Assembly: GCA_017645945.1 (NCBI GenBank)
Contig: JAGCNL010000036.1
Location: 1-64,000, forward strand
DNA from: Salinivirgaceae bacterium
Lineage (GTDB): Bacteria; Bacteroidota; Bacteroidia; Bacteroidales; SZUA-534
Direction: 5' to 3'
DNA length: 64,000 bases
Under the pieces are notes generated by a model. It ran no database searches. It had not been told where the DNA came from and worked only from the letters and a program-made list of their open reading frames with translations. A program made the translations under genes and the position numbers. Below are positions 34,299 through 42,685 of this stretch, in pieces; the first letter of the stretch is position 1, and each line of letters opens with the position of its first letter.

Positions 34299-34324
34299 CG
34301 TGTTCCTAATTAATTTGTTTTCAA

Positions 34325-34462
34325 TTATTCCGCCAATTCGGTAGTCCCGACTACCGAAATATCCTCAATGTCTTTCAACGCCTCGTACTGACCTTGCAAA
34401 ATCGCGGTTTTTATCGCCTCAACCGCTTCCGTTAATTGTATGATTGACTTGTTGTTATCCAT
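34325..34462 (-). CDS. 45-residue ORF between type IIG enzyme and DUF1016 genes
   Basis: Starts ATG at 34460-34462 and ends TAA at 34325-34327, 11 bp after the upstream gene and 26 bp before the next, same strand. The product begins MDNNKSIIQLTEAVEAI and continues KTAILQGQYEALKDIEDI, ending T-E-L-A-E. The AIKTAILQ(G)QYEA part resembles the opening helix that I recall from many DUF1016 proteins (IKxAILQSQYxAAK). It may thus be a remnant of a second DUF1016 gene, or a real small subunit. Codon-sized spacing and the clean start argue for expression. Confidence 0.6.
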   Translation of the reverse strand: MDNNKSIIQLTEAVEAIKTAILQGQYEALKDIEDISVVGTTELAE

Positions 34463-34473
34463 AGCGTTTTTAT

Positions 34474-37400
34474 TTAATTTTCCACCGTGGCAATCTCCTC
34501 ATCCGTAAGGCCGTAAAGGGCGTACACCATACGGTCAATTTCGTGGTCGGTGGTGGCGATTGCGGTTTTGAGCGACTGACATTCAGTCTGGTAGGCGTTG
34601 AAATAATCTTCGAGTTCGTCTTTTTGCACAAGGGTGAGTTTCACCTTCTGCTTGCCGAGTTCCTTCACAAAATCGCTGAAAGAGAGCGTGTAGAATGTTT
34701 CGAGCGCGGCGGTTGTCTTTTCCAAATTGTAGGTCTCGGTTATGCGGCGCAGGAATCGACTCACTTTCTGCTGTAAATCTGCGTTCAGTGTCAGCATTTT
34801 GTCGGCAAGAGCGACAATTTTTTCATCGGTTTGCAACGGCACTGGGAAATTCTCAAAATATGTTTTGCTGATTTCGCGAGTTCCACCTTGCAATTCGGGA
34901 CAATTATACCAAATCCATAATTTACAGAGTTTTGAGTTCAATATGGCTGTTAAATACTTCAAAGAAAAATCGCTGTCAGTTGCTGTTACTATATAGCATT
35001 TTTGATTCGTCAAAGAACCCGTTTCATCGTAACTGAATGGAAAAACGCTTGTCATATTCGGGAAAACAATTTTGAACTTGTTAAATTCTTCAAGATATGC
35101 ACAATTACGAAGATTATAAGGCGTTTCGCCCTTGTCGCCACGTTTTGTTAAATCAACAATAAATTGGTCAAGGTGCTTTTTTAAGGCTGGATAATCGTCA
35201 ATGTTTATTGGTGGTAAATTCTTTTCTTTTAAGCCGTTATGTGTGTTTATCAAATAAATATCTTCATTTTGTGTTGTCCACGCTTTAATATCCCTTCCGC
35301 GCAAAAGTGGTTTAATGATTTCTTCGCTTTTCGGGTCTTCGGCAATTAGGCGGCTGCGAGTTTCGCCATCAATAAAAAACGCATCATTGAAACCTGTCAA
35401 AATTCCACGATATATTTCAATCGGCAAGTTTTTCAGCGGTGTGCCTTTATCCATTTTCTTCAAAATTGCAGTATGAACGGCAGGGCGTATAATCCACGGT
35501 TCTTCGCTAAACGTTTCGCTATCAAACTCTTGCAGCGTGGCTGGAATTTCGGACATAAAATCGCCAAAATAAGTTTTCTTATTCAGTGAAAGCGCTAATA
35601 CTCTGCTCTTTACATCGGATTTTCGTGTTACAAAAATGCAAACGTAGGTTGTGGCATCTTGAAAAAATTGAATATCGCCAAAATTCAAAATCTGCTGCAA
35701 ATCAGTTTTGGCAAAGAATCGGCGCAACTCCTTTCCATAATCGACCAACATCCATTTGTTTGGCATAATAAATGACTGCAAACCATTAGGCTTCAATAAA
35801 TTATATCCACGTTCAGTGAAAAGGCAATACAAATCGCCGCTTTTGTTGTAACTCTCAAAACCGCATTGGGCATAAACATCGCTCATAGCGCCCATACTCT
35901 GCAACTGAACATACGGCGGGTTACCAATCACAACATCGAAACCGCCGCGCTCGAACACTTGCGGGAACTCGCGCTGCCAATCGAAGGCTTTGTCGGCGGC
36001 AACTTCGGGGTCCGAAATCAAAGAGTTTCCGCATTTTATGTTCTGGTTGAGCGAGTTGAGTTTGCGGTGCGGACGGGCGGTGCGCAGCCAAAGCGAGAGA
36101 CGGGCAATCTCAACGCTCTCCTCGTTAATATCGACACCGAAAAGGTTGTTCTCCAAAATCGAATTTTCGACATTGGGAATCACCATCGGCGAGTCGGTTA
36201 TTTTGGCGTCCATCTCGTCAATCAGGCGGTGCTCCTGAATCAGGAACTGAAGGGCGGCGTTCAGAAAAGCGCCCGAGCCGCACGCGGGGTCGCAAATGGT
36301 TATCTGCAAGAGCCACTGGCGGTAATCGTTGAGCCGTTTCAAGAGTTTGATTTTGGTGTCTTTGTTGCGTCGGCGGTCGGCAAAATACTCCTGCTCGTCA
36401 ATCTGCAACTCGGCTTTCTTGTCGGCGCAGAGCCGCCCCACGGTGTTCTCGACAATGTATTTGGTAATGTACTGCGGTGTGTAGAAAACGCCGTCGCGCT
36501 TGCGTTTGGTGGTGCTTGGCGCGGCATCGGCGGACGCGGCAACGGCTTCAATCTCGTTCAGCGAGTTTTCGAAAATATGGCCAAGAATATTGACATCGAC
36601 CTCACTCTGGTAGTCGTATTCCGATAGTCGGCGGGTGTGCTGCTCAAGAACCGAGTCGGTTATTTTGAGCGAGTCGAGCACATCGTCGGGCTTGAAAAGT
36701 CCGCCGTTGTAGGCAAAAATCTCATAATCCTTGCCTTTGTATCCCGTATCCAAGTAGCCGAAATATTTCTTAATACGCTCGTAGAGTGGCACATAGGCGT
36801 CCAAATCGGCGAGTTTGCGCCAATCATCAATGATTCGAATCATTGTGTTTGGCGGCAGTAGTCCGCTGTCTTCGGCGAAGAAAATGAAGAGCATACGGTC
36901 GAGCAATTTCTGCGTCTTTTTGTACAACTCAACACGCGCGTCATCGTCGGCCACGCCGTTGTTTGCGCAAATATCCTGATACAGAACACGTTTGAAGTTT
37001 GTGTAGTCGCGATACAAGGCGTTGGTAATGGCGTCCTCGCTGCTCACACTCTCGGTCTTTATACGCTTTGGCAGATTGGCGGCAATATTGGTGTAAGCAA
37101 GGCAGAGCCAAAGTGTACGGAATTCATTTTCAGTTAAATGGAACAAATCGAACTCGGCGCACTCCACGGCGTTGTCGATATAGAATCGCAGTTTCTCAAA
37201 ATTCGAAATCACAACATACACCGCGTTCTGGTTCTGGCTTTTGTAGCCGAAAGCCTGCTGCTCAATTTTCGATAAATCGGTGGTTTTGTGGTCTTTAAGT
37301 TCGATAACGCCCACCACCTTGCCATCCTCCAGAATGGCGCCGTCGGCTTTCTTCGAGTTGGTCTCGTTCTTCTGCTCGGTAATCAGGTTGTAGTCGGGCG

Positions 37401-37602
37401 ACGGATTGAGCGTGTAGCCCAACACCTTGACAAACAATTCGCGAAGGAATCCCTCCTGAAACTGTTCCTCTTTGCTCTGGCGAATATTGGCCTGAATTTC
37501 GGGGTTCAGGAAGTACGACTGATACTGCTGCCAAGCCTGCGCCACAACATCCTGCGGCACGGCATCGGTGTATTTCTTGAGAATATTCTTCTGGAATAGC
37601 AT
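34474..37602 (-). CDS. Type IIG restriction-modification enzyme (Eco57I-like N6-adenine methylase with nuclease)
   Basis: 1042 residues. Cuts and methylates DNA with one chain. N-terminal nuclease domain with a PD-(D/E)xK-like pattern: KKADGAILEDGK then VVGVIELKDHK (about residues 85-105). Central helical region, YTPQYITKYIVE, then methylase motif I DPACGSGAFL and motif IV NPPYVQL (gamma-type N6-adenine methyltransferase). C-terminal target-recognition region with LRGRDIKAW and LNSKLCKLWIWYN, as in TaqI/Eco57I families. The recognition site cannot be predicted. Downstream are the 45-residue ORF and DUF1016 gene; upstream, after 81 bp, is an ATPase gene. Confidence 0.92.
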   Translation of the reverse strand: MLFQKNILKKYTDAVPQDVVAQAWQQYQSYFLNPEIQANIRQSKEEQFQEGFLRELFVKVLGYTLNPSPDYNLITEQKNETNSKKADGAILEDGKVVGVIELKDHKTTDLSKIEQQAFGYKSQNQNAVYVVISNFEKLRFYIDNAVECAEFDLFHLTENEFRTLWLCLAYTNIAANLPKRIKTESVSSEDAITNALYRDYTNFKRVLYQDICANNGVADDDARVELYKKTQKLLDRMLFIFFAEDSGLLPPNTMIRIIDDWRKLADLDAYVPLYERIKKYFGYLDTGYKGKDYEIFAYNGGLFKPDDVLDSLKITDSVLEQHTRRLSEYDYQSEVDVNILGHIFENSLNEIEAVAASADAAPSTTKRKRDGVFYTPQYITKYIVENTVGRLCADKKAELQIDEQEYFADRRRNKDTKIKLLKRLNDYRQWLLQITICDPACGSGAFLNAALQFLIQEHRLIDEMDAKITDSPMVIPNVENSILENNLFGVDINEESVEIARLSLWLRTARPHRKLNSLNQNIKCGNSLISDPEVAADKAFDWQREFPQVFERGGFDVVIGNPPYVQLQSMGAMSDVYAQCGFESYNKSGDLYCLFTERGYNLLKPNGLQSFIMPNKWMLVDYGKELRRFFAKTDLQQILNFGDIQFFQDATTYVCIFVTRKSDVKSRVLALSLNKKTYFGDFMSEIPATLQEFDSETFSEEPWIIRPAVHTAILKKMDKGTPLKNLPIEIYRGILTGFNDAFFIDGETRSRLIAEDPKSEEIIKPLLRGRDIKAWTTQNEDIYLINTHNGLKEKNLPPINIDDYPALKKHLDQFIVDLTKRGDKGETPYNLRNCAYLEEFNKFKIVFPNMTSVFPFSYDETGSLTNQKCYIVTATDSDFSLKYLTAILNSKLCKLWIWYNCPELQGGTREISKTYFENFPVPLQTDEKIVALADKMLTLNADLQQKVSRFLRRITETYNLEKTTAALETFYTLSFSDFVKELGKQKVKLTLVQKDELEDYFNAYQTECQSLKTAIATTDHEIDRMVYALYGLTDEEIATVEN

Positions 37603-37683
37603 AATAAATGCGATTTGTGCGATTCAAGACAAAGTTAGGGAAAAGTTTGAAGAATGGTGATTTTGCTTGTTTTCAATCCTTGT

Positions 37684-38811
37684 CTAAATGTAAGTTTTCA
37701 GATTCCGAAGCACCCAACGACCAAAAATGGGGTCGGACAATTCCACGTTTTTGCCTGTTATTTCCACAAACTCCTTTTCTTCCAAGGCTTTTTTCACTCG
37801 GCTCACATTCGCGGTCGAACTCAATCGATAGTCGAAAATCACATTGCTGGTCGAAAGGTCGGTTGTGTGACCTTCGGCAATTGCCTGAACAGCACGTATT
37901 TGATAACTCGACAGATTGCTTATGTAATTCAGGAAAAGGATGTGGTTTTGCTGCAACAAATCCTGCTTTGCCAATTCGAGACCCAATTCGGTTGCTGCGG
38001 TATCCGTCCGCGCCCAAAGCAACCACGCAAGTTGCTGAACGTATGACGAATTGCCCTCGACATAACTGCAAATTGCCTCGCAGATTTCGCTCGAAATCGA
38101 TTTGCCTGTATTCGAGAACTGCCGTTGAATGTACTCTACCCAACGTTCGACGGGGATTTTTTCGAGAAAAATGATGTCGCCAAATTTGTAAAAAGGGTAA
38201 CTGGCCTTGCCGAACATATTCATAAGAAGATGCCGCTTGCTGCCAAACAGACAATAGTTTGTGTTGTGCTGATGTTGCCATACCGACCGCAGTTTCTTCT
38301 GAAACGACAGTGAATCAGTAAATTCACCAATTTGCTGAAACTCATCGATGCAGACCACAATTCGGATTCCTTTTTCAACAGCAATGCGTTCTGGCAATGA
38401 CAAGACATCGGCATTGTATTGTTTATCAGTTGTTTCGAGCGAGAACGAAATGTCTCCGCTCTGCTCCACAGATAATTTTGGCACAAGGCTCGAAAGGAAG
38501 CGTTTGGCGTTCTCAATCAGTGATTCGGCCTTGCTGCTTATCTGGCGGATGATTTCGGTGGCGAACATCACATAAAAATCGCTCTCATCTTTGCAGGCAA
38601 ACGCATCCATCTTGATGATTCTCACGTTTTTATTGTCAGCCATTCGCTCAATAACATTGTTAACAAGCGAAGTTTTGCCCAATCGCCGCTGCGAAATCAG
38701 AATGGTGTTGATGCCATTGCTAAAATTCATCATCAGACGCCTTGCCTCATCTTCTCTGCCGATAAAATGTGCGTTGTCGGCTGCTACTCCATATACAAAC
38801 GGATTGTCCAT
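37684..38811 (-). CDS. AAA/STAND-type ATPase (ATPase_2 family)
   Basis: 375 residues. Walker A is SQRRLGKTSL (about residues 40-49), Walker B is VVCIDEFQQI, and there is a C-terminal winged-helix region (ALEEKEFVEITGKNVELSDPIF, in part). Begins MDNPFVYGVAADNAHFIGRE, a start I recall from abundant Bacteroidetes ATPases of the PF01637/PF13173 type, whose role is unknown but often linked to mobile or defence genes. Its upstream region carries an unusual palindrome array (38850-38907). It precedes the restriction-modification genes on the same strand. Confidence 0.9.
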   Translation of the reverse strand: MDNPFVYGVAADNAHFIGREDEARRLMMNFSNGINTILISQRRLGKTSLVNNVIERMADNKNVRIIKMDAFACKDESDFYVMFATEIIRQISSKAESLIENAKRFLSSLVPKLSVEQSGDISFSLETTDKQYNADVLSLPERIAVEKGIRIVVCIDEFQQIGEFTDSLSFQKKLRSVWQHQHNTNYCLFGSKRHLLMNMFGKASYPFYKFGDIIFLEKIPVERWVEYIQRQFSNTGKSISSEICEAICSYVEGNSSYVQQLAWLLWARTDTAATELGLELAKQDLLQQNHILFLNYISNLSSYQIRAVQAIAEGHTTDLSTSNVIFDYRLSSTANVSRVKKALEEKEFVEITGKNVELSDPIFGRWVLRNLKTYI

Positions 38812-38849
38812 AGTTACATCATTTATATCGGCAAAGATAATTACTTTTT

Positions 38850-38907
38850 AATTTGCTAACAACATTGTTAGTAACAAACTTGTTAGTAACATCTGTGTTA
38901 GCAAATT
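38850..38907. promoter_or_regulatory. Phased palindrome array upstream of the ATPase gene
   Basis: Outer perfect inverted repeat AATTTGCTAACA (38850-38861) / TGTTAGCAAATT (38896-38907) encloses two copies of TTGTTAGTAACA (38865-38876 and 38880-38891; 15-bp period). Each copy contains the perfect palindrome TGTTA-G-TAACA. All four half-sites share TAAC/GTTA. It lies 38 bp upstream of the ATPase ATG and 18 bp downstream of the TonB receptor stop, so it could be an operator or a terminator. Confidence 0.7.
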
Positions 38908-38925
38908 TAAACATCCATCAACCCA

Positions 38926-41271
38926 TTAAAATTCAAGTTTATAAGCAATATTCGGCAGAGTCAATTTCACGGTGTACGGCTCAATTTTATGGGTGCGCAG
39001 GTTGTAAACGTGGTCGTAGTAGCCCTTGTTTTGAGTCATATCGATAACGAAACTGTGCGACACGCGGTGTTTGTTAATGGTGACGCGGGCCGAATAGTTG
39101 TAGGCAATGGCCGTGCCGTACTGCTCGGTGAAAGCGCGGGTCTCGTCAAGGCGTGCGGCACCTTCCGACGAATGGATAATCTCGTAGGGCGTAACATCGT
39201 CGGCCACTGGCGCGTGACGGTCGCCACCCTGGACGGTGATTTTCGCGTTCAGCGCAAAAACGTTCTGCTTCTCGCTTCCGAACATCCACTCTTTGCCGCC
39301 TAACACATTGATAACGTAGTTTCTATCGTAGCGCGAGTGGTACCATTTGCCGTCGCCGCCGCGGTAGCGCGAACTGAAAATCGAAGCCGTGGTCATTCCG
39401 TACCAACCGTTGTTCAGATATCGCTCAAGCGTGATATCGACACCGTAATTTCTTCCCAAACCTTTGTTAACCAATGCCTTGTCGATATAATAATTGATAT
39501 GGTTGAGCACAGAGAACGAAGTGCCTTCCTCAACGGGGACATTATAAAGGTGCTGGTAGAACGGCTCGATTTTGAGTAACGAGTTGTCGGTGAGTTTCAG
39601 GCTGTACGACAGCATAAAGTGGTGTGCTTTAGTGAAATCAAGGTCTTTGTTGACCAATTCGCCGCCGATTTTCACAAAATAGACATCGGTTTTCTCGCGG
39701 CGGCTGTGCAGACCGTAGGCGGCAGCGAAAGTCGAGCGGGCGGTTGGCTGCCAACGCAGTCCCACACGTGGCTCAAGGCTGACGGCACCGTTCAGGCGCA
39801 GGCTCTCGAGATTCAGACCTGCGGTGAGCGTCAACTCGTTGCTCAAACTCAACTGGTGGCTCGTGTAGGCCGACAGCAACCCCGACTCGCCGTCGGCTTC
39901 AAACACCGTGTAGAGCGGCTGTCCGATAGTGTCGCCGTGCTGCATCTGAATGTCGTAAAGGAAATGCGTGTAGTGAACGCCGTTTTTCATTGTGTAGCGC
40001 GCCGAAACCTTACGGCTGTGGGCCACATCGGCAATCAGGTCGGTGTAACTTGTCGACATTACAACAGCGGGAAGGTCGTAGGCGTTAGTGCTGAAATTGT
40101 ACGATTTACGGTCGGCTTCCATTGTGTTGGCGGTGGCGGCCAAAGTGGTTGTGAGTTGTCCGCCGCGCGGCAGTAAAATATGGTGTTTCAAGCCGATAGC
40201 GCCCATTTTTTGTTTCGATTTTCCCTGATTAATGTCGAAACTGGTTTCCCATTCGGTGGTGTCGGAAACGATTTTCTCATCGGTGTCGATAAGCCCCGTA
40301 CCCCAAACTGCGAACGTTCCCGCCGATTTTGTAGGCAGATTAATTTTGAAGTTCAAGTCCTGATAATCAACCACTTCGCCGCCCATATCAACCCAATCCA
40401 TTTTCGACGCCAAACCCAATGACGAATATCGGTAATTAACTATATATGAAGCCTTTCGGTCCTTGCCGATAGGGCCTTCCGACGCAAAATCGATACCCAA
40501 TGTGCCCAACTGGAAGGTGTGCTCATACTTGTCGTTGTTGCCCTGGCGCAGTTTCATATCGAAAACGCCCGAAACGGCATCGCCATATTCGGCAGGAAAA
40601 GCCGCCGTAAAGAAGTCGGAATTACCTACTACAAAGGCACTTAACGACGATACCAATCCGCCGCCCGCAACCGAAATGTCAGCAAAGTGGTTGGGGTTTG
40701 GAATCTCGATTCCCTCAATGCGCCACGCGAGCAAATGCGGTGCGTTGCCGTGGATTGAAATGCCGTTGGTGCAACCATCCTGCGACACACCCGCAAACGA
40801 ACTTGCCAAACGCGCGGGGTCGCCGAAACCGCCTGCGTAGCGGCTGGCCTCTTCAATCGAGAGCATTCGCGCACCCGTCGAAGCCATCTTGTTGAGCGGC
40901 TGCTGCTTGTTGATTTGCGGACGAACCGTAACCTCGTCAAGCGCTGTCACCGACTCGTGCAGACCTGCCTCAATGTATGTCTCTTTCGCCGACGACACCA
41001 TCAACTCTTTCATTATCAGCGGTTCATAGCCGATTGTCTGAACAATAACGGTATGGCGGCCAACGGTCACGTTTTTAATCACAAACCGACCTGCGGTGTC
41101 GGCTGCCGCACCCTGTGTCGGCTGGTCCTCAACGTAAACAGTGGCAAACGGCACTGGCATTCCTGACGCCGCGTCGAAAACCACGCCTCTAATGTTTTGA
41201 GTGAACGACTGTGCTTCAACAATCTGATTCTGAAGCATTAAGCAAACTGCAAGAAATAAAATCCGTTTCAT
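38926..41271 (-). CDS. TonB-dependent outer-membrane receptor with carboxypeptidase-like regulatory domain
   Basis: 781 residues from ATG 41271 (the TTG-type start at 41319 is less likely). Signal peptide ending V-E-A-Q-S, an Ig-like carboxypeptidase-regulatory domain (GVVFDAASGMPVPFATVYV, G-R-F-V-I-K-N-V-T-V-G-R-H), a plug domain (VTVRPQINKQQ, GISIHGNAPHLLAWRIEGIEI) and a beta-barrel that ends in an aromatic residue (Y-K-L-E-F). It has no STN/sigma-contact domain and no neighbouring SusD, so the substrate (siderophore, vitamin or peptide) cannot be told. A CAAAAGTA box at 41300-41307 reads TACTTTTG on the minus strand, a fair -7 promoter match. Confidence 0.92.
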   Translation of the reverse strand: MKRILFLAVCLMLQNQIVEAQSFTQNIRGVVFDAASGMPVPFATVYVEDQPTQGAAADTAGRFVIKNVTVGRHTVIVQTIGYEPLIMKELMVSSAKETYIEAGLHESVTALDEVTVRPQINKQQPLNKMASTGARMLSIEEASRYAGGFGDPARLASSFAGVSQDGCTNGISIHGNAPHLLAWRIEGIEIPNPNHFADISVAGGGLVSSLSAFVVGNSDFFTAAFPAEYGDAVSGVFDMKLRQGNNDKYEHTFQLGTLGIDFASEGPIGKDRKASYIVNYRYSSLGLASKMDWVDMGGEVVDYQDLNFKINLPTKSAGTFAVWGTGLIDTDEKIVSDTTEWETSFDINQGKSKQKMGAIGLKHHILLPRGGQLTTTLAATANTMEADRKSYNFSTNAYDLPAVVMSTSYTDLIADVAHSRKVSARYTMKNGVHYTHFLYDIQMQHGDTIGQPLYTVFEADGESGLLSAYTSHQLSLSNELTLTAGLNLESLRLNGAVSLEPRVGLRWQPTARSTFAAAYGLHSRREKTDVYFVKIGGELVNKDLDFTKAHHFMLSYSLKLTDNSLLKIEPFYQHLYNVPVEEGTSFSVLNHINYYIDKALVNKGLGRNYGVDITLERYLNNGWYGMTTASIFSSRYRGGDGKWYHSRYDRNYVINVLGGKEWMFGSEKQNVFALNAKITVQGGDRHAPVADDVTPYEIIHSSEGAARLDETRAFTEQYGTAIAYNYSARVTINKHRVSHSFVIDMTQNKGYYDHVYNLRTHKIEPYTVKLTLPNIAYKLEF

Positions 41272-41414
41272 ATTCAATTTTGTTTTTTGATTCTGGTGCC
41301 AAAAGTAGGTGGCCGCCAATCACCAATTTTGAATTGTATACAAAACGGGGGTTGCTGTATACGAAACGGGGATTTTGAGAGTGAAATTTTCGGACGCAAA
41401 CCATCCGAACCTTA

Positions 41415-41451
41415 ATAAAAAAGGCCCTTCGAAGTTGTTCGGAGAGCCTTT
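41415..41451 (-). terminator. Rho-independent terminator after the alcohol dehydrogenase gene
   Basis: AAAGGC.C.TTCG pairs with CGGA.GA.GCCTTT around a GAAGTTGTT-type loop; on the minus strand the stem is followed by TTTTTTATT. It lies 22 bp after the stop at 41474. Confidence 0.78.
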
Positions 41452-41473
41452 ATCGTTAAATAATCTATCCTTT

Positions 41474-42652
41474 TCAGACAGTTGCCTTTGCGGCGATGTG
41501 CAGAATGGTTTCAACATCAGCGGTGGTGAGTTTCACGAATCCGCCTGTTGTGCCGTTAATACCCATCTTCTTGGCTAACAATGGAATATCAGATTCTTTG
41601 GCGCCAAGTTGCTCAAAGTTGATTGGCATTCCGATTGACGACAGGAATCGGCGGAAGCATTTTATGCCCTCGAGCGCCGTGGCGGCAGGATTCTCGAAGT
41701 TCATTTGGCAGCCCCAAACACGGGTGGCAACCTGTGCAAATCGCATAACGTTGTGATTCATTGTAAATTCCATCCACGACGGCATAACCACGGCCAGTCC
41801 AGCGCCGTGAGCAACATCATACAGGCCCGACAATTCGTGCTCAATGCAGTGACTGTTCCAGTCCTGGCTGCGGCCGACGCCCACAATGTCGTTGTGAGCA
41901 ACCGTTCCAGCCCACATAATGTTGGCGCGGGCCTCGTAGTTGTTCGGGTCGGCAATGACGCGCGGTGTTTCCTTAATCATTGTCAGCAAGATGGCCTCGC
42001 ACAAGCGGTCGGTCACCTCAACTTCTTCGGTATTAGTGAAATAGCGTTCAAAAACGTGCGCCATGATGTCGGTTGCGCCGCAAGCCGTCTGGTAGGCTGG
42101 CAGGGTGCAGGTGAGTTCAGGATTCAGGATTGAGAATCGCGGACGGATAAGGTCAGAGCAGGCGTCGCGCTTGAGCAGACCTTCCTCGCGAGTGATGACC
42201 GATGCACCCGAGCCCTCGCTTCCAGCAGCGGCTATAGTCAGCACGGTGCCAATCGGCAGAGCCTTTTTAATCTCAAGACCAGTTCCGTACAAATCCCAGA
42301 AATCGCCGTCGTAGCAGACGCCAGCGGCAATGGCCTTTGAACTGTCGATGCACGAGCCGCCGCCAACCGAAAGGATGAAATCAACCTTTTCGGCCTTTGC
42401 CAGAGCAATGCCTTCACGCACTTTGGTGTCGCGCGGATTGGGTTTCACGCCGCCCAATTCAACAAAACTGATGCTTTCGGCAGCCAGCGATTTTTTGACG
42501 CGCTCAAGCAGTCCAGTTCTGACAACCGAGCCTGAACCATAGTGAATCAGCACTTTAGTGCCGCCATGTTTGCGAACGTACTTGCCCGCTTCGTTCTCCG
42601 TGCCCTTACCAAACACGAATTCGGTTGGGCTGTAAAATTGAAAATTGTCCAT
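41474..42652 (-). CDS. Iron-containing alcohol dehydrogenase (butanol dehydrogenase / YqhD type)
   Basis: 392 residues. NAD(P)H-dependent reduction of aldehydes to alcohols, a fermentation or detoxification step. N-terminal Rossmann-like domain with SVGGGSCIDSSKAIAAG, then the iron-binding helical domain: Asp and His in TDIMAHVFERYF and His residues in HCIEHELSGLYDVAHGAG. N-terminal F-Y-S-P-T-E-F-V-F-G-K-G is typical of the butanol dehydrogenase branch. Single gene with its own terminator; 33 bp downstream of recN. Confidence 0.94.
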   Translation of the reverse strand: MDNFQFYSPTEFVFGKGTENEAGKYVRKHGGTKVLIHYGSGSVVRTGLLERVKKSLAAESISFVELGGVKPNPRDTKVREGIALAKAEKVDFILSVGGGSCIDSSKAIAAGVCYDGDFWDLYGTGLEIKKALPIGTVLTIAAAGSEGSGASVITREEGLLKRDACSDLIRPRFSILNPELTCTLPAYQTACGATDIMAHVFERYFTNTEEVEVTDRLCEAILLTMIKETPRVIADPNNYEARANIMWAGTVAHNDIVGVGRSQDWNSHCIEHELSGLYDVAHGAGLAVVMPSWMEFTMNHNVMRFAQVATRVWGCQMNFENPAATALEGIKCFRRFLSSIGMPINFEQLGAKESDIPLLAKKMGINGTTGGFVKLTTADVETILHIAAKATV

Positions 42653-42685
42653 AAAATGTGGTATAAATTAGTGGTTTATAGTGTG

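Noticed and set aside
35866..36627. 253-codon open frame opposite the type IIG methylase gene
   Set aside because: Antisense shadow of the DPACGSG/NPPY region; no family resemblance and no start signals.
38850..38907. CRISPR-like array
   Set aside because: Only two 12-mers with a 3-nt gap, inside one larger palindrome; spacers are far too short for CRISPR.
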